Notes under the pieces: model-generated | Told to the model about the DNA's origin: nothing | The model's input: only the letters and a program-made list of their open reading frames with translations | Databases searched by the model: none | Source: Chryseobacterium sp. CH21 | Lineage (GTDB): Bacteria; Bacteroidota; Bacteroidia; Flavobacteriales; Weeksellaceae | Reading direction: 5' to 3' | DNA: 38,217 bases | Assembly: GCF_004119445.1 (NCBI RefSeq) | Contig: NZ_QICI01000031.1 | Location: 1 to 38,217, forward strand | In this document: piece after piece, positions 7,471-14,486 of the stretch | Layout of the letters: each line of letters begins with the position of its first letter | Position numbering within the stretch: the stretch's first letter is position 1 | Translations under genes and position numbers: made by a program

Positions 7471-7626
7471 ATGAAAAATTTAAAAAAACTTTCAAGAGAA
7501 GCAATGAAAACTGTACAAGGTGCTATTAATGGGTGTAATCCACAGATATTTTGTACTAGTCCACAAACAAAGTGTTGCCCAGGATGGGTTTGTGCTGGTA
7601 TAAGACAATATTGTATAGCCATATAA
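7471..7626 (+). CDS. Small cysteine-rich peptide precursor with bacteriocin-type leader
   Basis: This 51-codon gene reads MKNLKKLSREAMKTVQGA, then a six-cysteine core. The leader resembles the 'MKNLKKLSR-x-x-(L/M)K-x-(I/V)-x-G-(G/A)' leader of small bacteriocin-like natural-product precursors of flavobacteria, with GA in the double-glycine position at residues 17-18. The core has cysteines at 22, 28, 35, 36, 41 and 48, spacing C-X5-C-X6-CC-X4-C-X6-C. This is the spacing of inhibitor-cystine-knot (knottin) peptides, and the CCPGWVC loop is of the kind seen in such toxins. It has a promoter candidate upstream and its own terminator, so it is a monocistronic unit. No peptidase-exporter or modifying enzyme is adjacent. 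That it is a gene is fairly sure; the fold and activity are inference. Confidence 0.8.
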   Translation: MKNLKKLSREAMKTVQGAINGCNPQIFCTSPQTKCCPGWVCAGIRQYCIAI

Positions 7627-7649
7627 TAAAATTTAGATCTGGCTAAGAA

Positions 7650-7678
7650 AAAGAGAGGGATTGATTTCTCTCTTTTTT
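7650..7678 (+). terminator. Terminator of the cysteine-rich peptide gene
   Basis: A roughly 10-bp purine/pyrimidine stem (around 7651-7660 with 7665-7674, two G:T pairs, loop TTGA) is followed by a T run, 25 bases after the peptide stop codon. Confidence 0.75.
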
Positions 7679-7719
7679 TGTATCTTATTATTGGGTTTAA
7701 AAACTAGCTTTAAAATCCT

Positions 7720-7727
7720 TAAATTTG
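7720..7727 (+). promoter_or_regulatory. -7 box of the O-methyltransferase gene
   Basis: TAAATTTG is a perfect TAnnTTTG match 16 bases before the ATG at 7744. It lies after the peptide gene's terminator, so the methyltransferase can be transcribed separately. Confidence 0.5.
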
Positions 7728-7743
7728 CTTAAATTAAAATGGT

Positions 7744-8391
7744 ATGAGTTTTTTTGAAGAAAAGAATCCTGAAATGGACAGATATTTGGAAACACATGCT
7801 TCTTCGGAATCCGAAATTCTGAGAAAGCTGAGAAGGGAGACTTATCAGAAGACGACACAGCCTCATATGATTTCCGGTTATCAGCAGGGAAGATTATTAA
7901 CGATTATTTCCCAGATGCTGCAGCCGAAAAGTATTCTGGAAATCGGAACATTTACAGGATATGCTACCTTATGTCTTGCGTCAGGATTAGCAAAAGACGG
8001 AAAAATAACGACTCTGGACGTTAACGAAGATCTTGCCTATCTTCCGAAAAAATATTTTGAGTCAAGCGAATATGCCAGTCAGATTGATTTTAAGCTTCAG
8101 GATGCTAAAGAATATTTAAAAGAAACAGATAAATTTTTTGATCTGATTTTTGTAGATGCCGATAAAGAAAATTACGCCGAATATTTCAGACTGATTAAAC
8201 CACATACAAAATCCGGGACTGTGATTCTGTTTGATAATGTTCTGTGGTACGGAAAAGTTTTGGAAGAAAACCCAAAGCTAAAATCTACCCTGTCTATCCA
8301 GGAATTAAATGATTTGGCAGCAAAAGATGAAGATTTTGAAAATCTTATTCTACCTTTGCGTGATGGAGTCAACTTTCTTCGCAGAAAGTAA
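7744..8391 (+). CDS. SAM-dependent O-methyltransferase (caffeoyl-CoA OMT type)
   Basis: This 215-residue class I methyltransferase shows the SAM-binding glycine loop ILEIGTFTGYATLCLA at about residues 64-79. The acidic residue ending strand 2 is in TTLDVNED. DLIFVDADKENYAEYF, near residues 135-150, is the metal- and substrate-side signature of the caffeoyl-CoA/catechol O-methyltransferase family. ILFDNVLWYGKV follows, also typical. These enzymes act on catechol-like small molecules, but in bacteria the substrate is usually unknown. It stands first in a run of plus-strand genes. Although it follows the cysteine-rich peptide gene, a terminator and separate -7 box lie between them, so a role in maturing that peptide is unlikely. 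Confidence 0.88.
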   Translation: MSFFEEKNPEMDRYLETHASSESEILRKLRRETYQKTTQPHMISGYQQGRLLTIISQMLQPKSILEIGTFTGYATLCLASGLAKDGKITTLDVNEDLAYLPKKYFESSEYASQIDFKLQDAKEYLKETDKFFDLIFVDADKENYAEYFRLIKPHTKSGTVILFDNVLWYGKVLEENPKLKSTLSIQELNDLAAKDEDFENLILPLRDGVNFLRRK

Positions 8392-8476
8392 TTAAAATAT
8401 CCAGAGATTAAAACATTTAAAGAAGATATAGTTTGTATTTTTTCTTTAAATTATTCAATCTTTAAATTGAGAGTTA

Positions 8477-9193
8477 ATGAATAAAGGAATTTGTATTGTT
8501 ACAGTAGCGCCGGTTCGTGCAGAGAATTCTGACAGAGCTGAAATTGTTACGGAAATATTGTTTGGAGAAAGTGCAGATATTTTGGAAGTAGATAAAAACT
8601 GGACCAAAATAAAAATGCATTACGATGGTTATGAAGGATGGATGGATACCAAACAATTGAAACCAGTGACGGATGAAGAGCTGGCCAAAAGAAAAGTTAC
8701 TGTTGTTACTGAAGATTTTTCTTCCGTCTTGATGAATGATGGAAAGACCTTACTGTCTATGGGTTCCGAAGTGGAATTTCCAGTGGTTGCTTCCAGAAGA
8801 AGTCATGATGTAAGAGAAAGCATTGCTATGGCAGCAAAAGAATTCCTTAACGTACCTTATCTGTGGGGCGGTAAAAGCTTTTTTGCCGTAGACTGCTCAG
8901 GGTTTACCCAATTGGTTTATAAAATTCATAATATCAAAATACCTAGAGACGCTTCACAGCAGGCTGAGGTAGGAGAAGCGCTTACTTTTGTAGAAGAGAC
9001 ACAGCCAGGAGATCTTGCTTTCTTTGAAAATGCAGAAGGAAAAATTATCCACGTAGGAATAATGCTTGACAATCAAAAGATCATCCATGCTTCCGGAAAA
9101 GTAAGAATTGATACGCTGGATTCCACAGGAATTTTCAATAAAGAAATGAACAAGCATACTCATAAACTGAGAGTGCTGAAAAGTGTAATTTAA
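8477..9193 (+). CDS. C40 (NlpC/P60) cell-wall hydrolase with SH3-like domains
   Basis: The 238-residue protein has an N-terminal SH3-like region (APVRAENSDRAEIVTEILFG and WTKIKMHYDGYEGWMDTKQL, about residues 10-62). The linker probably forms a second SH3b unit. The C-terminal NlpC/P60 domain carries catalytic cysteine 140 in VDCSGFTQLVY, histidine 192 in IHVGIM and a third polar residue, His204, in IIHASG. Such enzymes cut the peptide stems of peptidoglycan, often between D-glutamate and the diamino acid. No signal peptide is seen, so it may be cytoplasmic and process recycled muropeptides, as Bacteroidota relatives do. The following gene is 22 bases downstream. Confidence 0.9.
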   Translation: MNKGICIVTVAPVRAENSDRAEIVTEILFGESADILEVDKNWTKIKMHYDGYEGWMDTKQLKPVTDEELAKRKVTVVTEDFSSVLMNDGKTLLSMGSEVEFPVVASRRSHDVRESIAMAAKEFLNVPYLWGGKSFFAVDCSGFTQLVYKIHNIKIPRDASQQAEVGEALTFVEETQPGDLAFFENAEGKIIHVGIMLDNQKIIHASGKVRIDTLDSTGIFNKEMNKHTHKLRVLKSVI

Positions 9194-9215
9194 TTCTTAT
9201 TAAATTTAATCTGAA

Positions 9216-9683
9216 ATGGAAAATATTCTCTTTACAATTTTTGATATTTTTAATTTTGGATGGGTCGCTTTTCTATGGTGGTTTACCTTCAAAAACTATA
9301 ACAACCTGCCAGAGAGAATTCCTGTGCATTTTGATATGGAAGGAAAAGCTGATGGATTTGGTGGAAGAATGTATGCCTTTCTGATGCCTGTATTGGCTTT
9401 GGGATTATATGCTCTATTCGTTTATGGAATGAGACATCCTGAAGATACTAATTTCCCCGTAGAAATTACAGAACAGAATATGAATGCTCAGTTTTTGGTT
9501 ATGAAAATCGGATTGAGAATTCTTTTTGTGGTACTGGCAGTCATTTTTACAAATATCCAGGACTATATGTTTAGATATGCTGTAGATGAGAAGGCGAAAC
9601 CAAAAATTTCATTCGCCACTATCTTTTTATCAGTTGTGTTATTTACTCCTGCATTACTTTTTATTGCCTATCTATTTAAATGA
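9216..9683 (+). CDS. DUF1648-domain membrane protein
   Basis: This 155-residue integral membrane protein has about four hydrophobic segments. The motif LPERIPVHFDMEGKADGFG (about residues 31-49) is the hallmark of DUF1648 (parts of SdpI-like immunity proteins and regulators carry it). The function of stand-alone copies is unknown. Its stop overlaps the start of the downstream cupin gene (ATGA), so they are co-translated. DUF1648 also occurs in SdpI, the immunity protein to SdpC toxin, which is worth noting given the HTTM cassette 2.5 kb away. This copy lacks an evident full SdpI C-terminal domain. Confidence 0.82.
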   Translation: MENILFTIFDIFNFGWVAFLWWFTFKNYNNLPERIPVHFDMEGKADGFGGRMYAFLMPVLALGLYALFVYGMRHPEDTNFPVEITEQNMNAQFLVMKIGLRILFVVLAVIFTNIQDYMFRYAVDEKAKPKISFATIFLSVVLFTPALLFIAYLFK

Positions 9684-10023
9684 TACATTCTAAAGAAAAT
9701 TCAGAGCATTATATCTGGGGAAACCAATGTGACAGCTGGATCCTTAAAAATACGCATAACTTATCCATCAAGCAGGAAAAGGTGCCGGCAGGAACTTCAG
9801 AAAAACTTCACTATCATAAAGTAGCAGAACAGTTTTTTATATGCTGAAAGGAGTTGGGGTATTCAGCATCAATGATGAGAAATTTTTTGTTAAGCAGGGA
9901 GAATCCATTTCTATAGAACCCGGATCAAAACATTTTATCTCTAATGAATCTACCGAAGAAATTGAGTTTTTAGTCATATCCAATCCTTCTACGGATCATG
10001 ACAGAATTGAAATTAAAGAATAA
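9680..10023 (+). pseudogene. Small cupin protein, interrupted by a one-base frameshift
   Basis: The gene starts at ATG 9680 (overlapping the DUF1648 stop) and reads through EKLHYHKVAEQFF before hitting a stop after the T run at 9833-9838. One extra T there restores QFFYMLKGVGVFSI and gives a continuous protein of 114 residues. It has both cupin motifs: H-x-H (LHYHKVAEQFF) and PGSKHFISN. The family includes the C-terminal cupin of phosphomannose isomerase and mannose-6-phosphate isomerase-like proteins. The open second part from 9841 alone would miss the first metal-binding motif. The whole gene length plus one base is a clean multiple of three. The gap in the T run may be a sequence error. 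Confidence 0.75.
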
Positions 10024-10028
10024 TTAAA

Positions 10029-11266
10029 ATGGCTTTTCTCTATAATATATTTATTGCTCTTCTTACTTTCGGAATGAAGGTTTTGCATTAATTAATGATA
10101 AAACTAAAAAAGGCGTTGAAGGAAGAACGCGGTCACTGGATAAAGTGAAATCTGCATTTTCAAAAACAGATAAAGTGATCTGGATGCACGCCGCCAGCCT
10201 TGGAGAATATGAGCAGGGTTTACCCGTTCTGGAAAAGCTCAAAGAAAATTTTCCTCAACACAAAATACTGGTAACTTTCTTTTCACCTTCAGGATATGAG
10301 AATGTTATTAAAAAGAAACATATTGCAGATGTGATCTGTTACTTACCCTTCGATAAAAAAAGCACTGTAAAAGAATTTACAGCTCAGTTTAAGGCTGAAC
10401 TATTTTTTACGGTTAAATATGATTATTGGTATAACCTCCTTGCTGAATTAAAAAATAAAGGAACAAAGATCTATGTGATTTCTGCACTATTCTATGAAAG
10501 ACAATCTTTCTTTACCTCCTATGGAAAATGGTTTGTAAAACAGCTTCAGAAAAATGTAGACTGGTTTTTTCATCAGACTCAGTTCTCATTGGCTTTAGCG
10601 AAAAGTATAGGATTAATAAAGTCTTCTGTAACGGGAGATACAAGATTTGACAGGGTAAAACAGCTTCGCAAGCGGGATAATCATGTAGACTTCATTGCAG
10701 ACTTCATCGGAGAAAATAAAGCAGTTGTTTTCGGAAGTTCATGGCAGTCAGAAGAGAAAATAGCAGAAGTGGTTTCCCGCAAAAATAATACGATGAAACT
10801 TATCATAGCTCCTCATGATCTGAAAAGAGTAGAGCATTTAAAAAATATATTTCCGGACGCTTTATTGTATAGCGAAATCCAAAGTACTCCGTTACCAACT
10901 TTCAATTCTCAAATTCTGATCATAGACAGCATTGGTTTACTATCAAAACTATATTCTTATGCAGATGTAGCGGTTGTAGGTGGTGGATTTCATGATGCAG
11001 GGCTTCACAATATTCTGGAAGCAGCAACCTTTGGAGTTCCTGTGGTCTTTGGAAATCATTACAAAAAGAATCCGGAAGCAGATGATCTGATTGCTGCCAA
11101 TGGCGGAAAGTCTTTTCCTGACGAATATACAGCCTCAGAATTCGTGTTATTCCTCTTGAATGAAGAGAATAGAGAAGAACTTGAAGAAATGTCTCAAAAT
11201 GCCGGAAAATTTGTAGAGGAAAAACCTGATTCTACCAAAATGATTCTTCAAAAAATCTTAGCGTAG
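10029..11266 (+). pseudogene. kdtA: 3-deoxy-D-manno-octulosonic acid (Kdo) transferase, frameshifted near the start
   Basis: KdtA/WaaA adds Kdo to lipid A and is normally essential in making LPS. From 10145 the frame is fully open: VIWMHAASLGEYEQGLPVLE (glycan donor/acceptor domain start), VGGGFHDAGLHNILEAATFG (the Kdo-transferase signature, with E in the expected place) and GNHYKKNPEA. The natural start is ATG 10029, reading MAFLYNIFIALLTFGMKV, the membrane anchor. A stop then appears because one T is missing in the T run at 10081-10084. Adding one T restores FALINDKTKKGVEGR and a 412-residue protein, the normal size. It starts 6 bases after the cupin stop. Because the gene is usually required, the missing base could be an error in the sequence. 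Confidence 0.85.
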
Positions 11267-11884
11267 ATATCCCTGACTTTTCATTTCCTTCATAACCTGG
11301 TCAATGTTTTCAGGAATCCTGTCGCATTCAAGCCAGTTAATATCAAGACCATTGTTGGTACATAGCTTTTGAAGATAATGGTTCTCTGAGATTTTCTTTT
11401 GGGTATCACGAAGATATTCATCAATTTCCATCCAGTAATCTTCATCTAGTTTTTTTACCAAGATTAATGATTTAAAGACTTTATTGATGATGTAAATATA
11501 AAGCTTGTAAACATTGTCAAACCTTTGTCTGCTGAGGTCTCCATTGTTTTCCAACACTTTGTTTACAAGAAGAAGATTCAGAGAAACATCCCCGAATTTA
11601 TCAGTGGTGATTTTGACGTGCTCTGTAATTTCAGCACTTATTTTTCGAACGACAGTCAGGAAATATTTGGCATTTCCTACATATTTTGAAGCCAGAAGAA
11701 GCTGCTCTTCCACATGATCTTCCATAGCATTCCTTTTGTCGTCTGTAGTTTCCGGATCAATGAGTTCAAAATAGAGCTTTTTAGACAATAATTTATCCTT
11801 TCTCAGGAGTCTGAAAATAAGTTTGTCCTTCTCCGCTCCGGAAAAAGCACTCAGAGCAGCTTTGAACTCTTTTGAATATTCCAT
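11258..11884 (-). CDS. Conserved hypothetical protein, mostly helical
   Basis: I do not recognise this 208-residue protein. It has no signal peptide or transmembrane segment and is rich in charged and helix-forming residues, so it is probably cytoplasmic and alpha-helical. Its stop lies 9 bases inside the end of the convergent kdtA. Its start ATG overlaps the stop of the GT2 gene on the same strand by one base, so the two are expressed together. That coupling is the only visible hint of function. No catalytic motif is evident. Confidence 0.65.
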   Translation of the reverse strand: MEYSKEFKAALSAFSGAEKDKLIFRLLRKDKLLSKKLYFELIDPETTDDKRNAMEDHVEEQLLLASKYVGNAKYFLTVVRKISAEITEHVKITTDKFGDVSLNLLLVNKVLENNGDLSRQRFDNVYKLYIYIINKVFKSLILVKKLDEDYWMEIDEYLRDTQKKISENHYLQKLCTNNGLDINWLECDRIPENIDQVMKEMKSQGYLR

Positions 11885-12642
11885 TAATTAAAAATTTTCG
11901 AGTATTTCAGGAATCCGTTTAACGCCCAGTTAGCCGTGTAATACAACGATTTTATTGCAGAGAATCCCATGAAATCTTTATAGACAAGATATTGATCTTT
12001 GATGATGTTTTTTTTGTTTCTGGAAACACTGTTTTCACGCATTCTGTATTTGGCCATGGTCTTTTTTACAGGAATCCCTTCTGGAATTACTTTCAAAAGA
12101 TTCAGCCACATCACATGATCTTCTCGTTTACTTTTTATCGGAAAGAAAAATTTCCCAACTCTTTTGGTGTCGTAAATGGTGGAAACCGGAGCCAGCCTGC
12201 AGGTTTTCAATAAATTAGAAAAAGTAACAATTTTATCTGCTTCAAAATCTTTTAAAATGGGTTCCATTGTATATTCATGACATCTTGAGTAATTACAATA
12301 GGCCAGTTCTGCATTATTTTCCTGAAGAAAAGTAATCATGGTTTCCAGATATTCAGGATACCACAAATCATCAGAATCTAGGAATGCAATATACCTTCCC
12401 TTAGCTCTTTCAAGACTTTTATTTCTGGCATTTCCGGCACCTCCGTTTTTCTCTAATACATGCAGTTTTATTCTTGGATCATTATATTTTTTAATGATTT
12501 CTGCTGTATTATCTTTGGAGAGGTCGTCAGTGATCAGCCATTCCCAGTTTTCATAGGTTTGGTTAAGGACAGACTGTATGGTTTCCTCGATAAATTCTGC
12601 GGAATTGTAGCAAGGCGTTATAATGGAGACAAGATCTTTCAT
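11884..12642 (-). CDS. Family 2 glycosyltransferase
   Basis: The 252-residue protein is a GT-A fold enzyme. It opens with LVSIITPCYNSAEFIEETIQ, continues with WEWLITDDLSKDNT (nucleotide-sugar binding aspartates around 39-40) and NGGAGNARNKSLERAKG. It then has the metal-binding DxD-type motif FLDSDDLW, with DSDD at residues 89-92. There is no transmembrane part in the first 200 residues. Such enzymes add sugars to LPS or surface glycans. It lies beside a membrane acyltransferase gene on the same strand and close to kdtA, which fits surface-glycan assembly. Donor and acceptor are unknown. Confidence 0.88.
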   Translation of the reverse strand: MKDLVSIITPCYNSAEFIEETIQSVLNQTYENWEWLITDDLSKDNTAEIIKKYNDPRIKLHVLEKNGGAGNARNKSLERAKGRYIAFLDSDDLWYPEYLETMITFLQENNAELAYCNYSRCHEYTMEPILKDFEADKIVTFSNLLKTCRLAPVSTIYDTKRVGKFFFPIKSKREDHVMWLNLLKVIPEGIPVKKTMAKYRMRENSVSRNKKNIIKDQYLVYKDFMGFSAIKSLYYTANWALNGFLKYSKIFN

Positions 12643-12664
12643 TTATGTTTTCTAAACTACAAAA

Positions 12665-13642
12665 TTATAAAAATCTTTTTTCATAAAGATGCCAGGAGCT
12701 TACTCCTACAGCAATCACCACCAGCATACATACCAAGGCCATTACAAAAGGGTTATAATCTTCGAATAATCCTAAAGTCTGGAAAGTTCTGATAATAGGG
12801 AAATGGAAGATGTATATTCCGTAGGTGAAATCACCATATTTCCCAAAGTTATTTAAGAATTTGAATGAATAGGCGATATACATTACGATAACCCCGATCA
12901 TCATGGGAGAAAAAAGCTGGATTTTTAAAAATAAATCAATCCATACAGTCGCAATAGCAATAATGAAAATGATATTTTTATGTTGGATGAATTTATCAAA
13001 ATTAAAATAAATAAGCATTCCGGGGATAAAATAGGATAATGTTCCGGGAAGCTGTTTGGCAAGTGAAATTTTATTTAAAGATTCAAAATAATTGAGATAA
13101 ATAAGTGATAGGAAGTATAAAATAACCAGACTTATATTCCTGTATTTATTATTCTTTCCGAAAAGCAAAAACAACAAAGGAACAGAGAAATAGTAGCACA
13201 TTTCTATTTTTAGTGTCCAAAGGGCACCATTCACAGCCTGATTTCCAAAAACTCCTGGAAGCCAGGGGGCTTTAAAATTTAAAAATAATGAATTCCAGAA
13301 AAGATATTTGTAAACTTGTGTATTGCTGAAATACTCGGTGAAGGAATAGGTGCTTACCAAACTTAATAAAATAGCACATAAAAAAATAACCAATAAGTAA
13401 GCAGGAACAATTCTTTTGATTCTCTTTTTTAAATAACTTTTCAGGCTTGAAGACCTGTCATAGCTCCTTGCAATAAGAAATCCACTCACTGCAAAAAAAC
13501 CGAAAACGGCAATTTCTATAGGGCTGTGCTCAAAAATTTTGAGATCAGGAGAAGCGCTGAGGGTGCCAAGATGTCCCAGAAAGACAATAAAGGCGAGGAG
13601 AACACGTATAAAGTCAAAATTGTTTTTCGTTATATCCTGCAT
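12665..13642 (-). CDS. Membrane acyltransferase (acyltransferase family 3)
   Basis: The 325-residue protein begins MQDITKNNFDFIRVLLAFIV, the typical start of acyltransferase-3 proteins (N-x-x-F-D-F-I-R). Next come FLGHLGTLSA (with the conserved histidine of the first membrane segment) and FGFFAVSGFLIARSY, the 'F-x-x-SGFLI' motif. About ten hydrophobic segments follow. These proteins transfer acetyl or other acyl groups to sugars of LPS O-antigen, capsule or peptidoglycan. The frame is open further upstream to 13783, but the start at 13642 fits the family N-terminus best. It sits 22 bases ahead of the GT2 gene, so the two probably decorate the same glycan. Confidence 0.85.
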   Translation of the reverse strand: MQDITKNNFDFIRVLLAFIVFLGHLGTLSASPDLKIFEHSPIEIAVFGFFAVSGFLIARSYDRSSSLKSYLKKRIKRIVPAYLLVIFLCAILLSLVSTYSFTEYFSNTQVYKYLFWNSLFLNFKAPWLPGVFGNQAVNGALWTLKIEMCYYFSVPLLFLLFGKNNKYRNISLVILYFLSLIYLNYFESLNKISLAKQLPGTLSYFIPGMLIYFNFDKFIQHKNIIFIIAIATVWIDLFLKIQLFSPMMIGVIVMYIAYSFKFLNNFGKYGDFTYGIYIFHFPIIRTFQTLGLFEDYNPFVMALVCMLVVIAVGVSSWHLYEKRFL

Positions 13643-13841
13643 TTGTATTTTGTTTCCTGCAAAAATAACTCTTTTAATAGAATGTTCGGTGCTCATACAT
13701 TCATTATTTGTTAAATAAAGGGAAAATGAGGTCTTCGTGTTTTTAAATATATAGAAATAAAGGAAGATGAAATAATTTTTCATAAAAAATAGTAATATAA
13801 ATCAAAAAAATTATAATTTTAGCGCTTGAAAAAATTGATCT

Positions 13842-14315
13842 ATGAAGAAATTAGCATTACTATTTGCAGGTTTGTCACTGTTTGCCGCTACAGGATGTAG
13901 TGATAGCAATGATACTGTTTTGGAAGCTCCTCTGGTTGGGACCTGGCAACCCTTAAAAGAAGTGGTTACTACTGTTGAGACTGGTGAAGATCCGGTTTCT
14001 AACACGATAACTTATACAGACTGCCAGAAGCAGACCAGATGGTGGTTCAGCGTTGATTCCAAAGGGGGAAAAACGAACTGGGGAGATACTGCCACACCTG
14101 GACAGTGTGCTATTCTTTCTGATATAAAATTCAACTATACCTATAATAAGGAAGGGAAAGATGTTCAGATAAAAATTCAGGGAGTAGTAGAGCCTCAGAA
14201 TGCAAAGATTATTACGTTGGATAATACAACGCTCAATCTTGCTGTAAGGGAAGAGACTCAGGATCCTACTATATTCCAGACAAGAACTTATACTTTCAAA
14301 AGAGTTCCGCAATAA
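13842..14315 (+). CDS. Lipocalin-like lipoprotein
   Basis: This 157-residue protein has a lipoprotein signal (MKKLALLFAGLSLFAATGC), with cysteine 19 as the lipid anchor. After a short linker comes LVGTWQPLKEV, the 'G-x-W' start of small lipocalin-like proteins of Bacteroidota. A predicted beta-rich barrel follows and ends with TRTYTFKRV. Two further cysteines (in TDCQK and GQCAIL) may form a disulfide, as often seen in such barrels. The ligand is unknown. A hairpin terminator follows, so it appears to be a single gene. Confidence 0.75.
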   Translation: MKKLALLFAGLSLFAATGCSDSNDTVLEAPLVGTWQPLKEVVTTVETGEDPVSNTITYTDCQKQTRWWFSVDSKGGKTNWGDTATPGQCAILSDIKFNYTYNKEGKDVQIKIQGVVEPQNAKIITLDNTTLNLAVREETQDPTIFQTRTYTFKRVPQ

Positions 14316-14340
14316 TAATATACTTCAGGACATAAAAATA

Positions 14341-14367
14341 GATCTCATCCCCGGATGGGATTTTTTT
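14341..14367 (+). terminator. Terminator of the lipocalin-like gene
   Basis: A stem CTCATCC/GGATGGG with a short loop is followed by a run of seven T residues, 30 bases past the stop codon. Confidence 0.75.
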
Positions 14368-14424
14368 GTTGAGCACAGAATGGCAATTCATTATAAATTA
14401 AATTTCTATTTACTTTAAAATCAT

Positions 14425-14432
14425 TAATTTTG
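14425..14432 (+). promoter_or_regulatory. -7 box upstream of leuS
   Basis: TAATTTTG matches TAnnTTTG. It would give a 5' leader of about 50 bases before the GTG start at 14487. Confidence 0.4.
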
Positions 14433-14486
14433 TGAATCTTGTCAAAAAGAAAAATAATTCAGTCTAACATATAACAGATATATAAA

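Noticed and set aside
7744..8391. O-methyltransferase as a modifying enzyme of the cysteine-rich peptide
   Set aside because: A terminator and a separate -7 box lie between the two genes, and the enzyme matches the small-molecule catechol/caffeoyl-CoA type.
10145..11266. kdtA beginning at 10145
   Set aside because: The membrane anchor and the conserved KKGVEGR stretch lie upstream in a frame that needs only one added base, so this is not the natural start.
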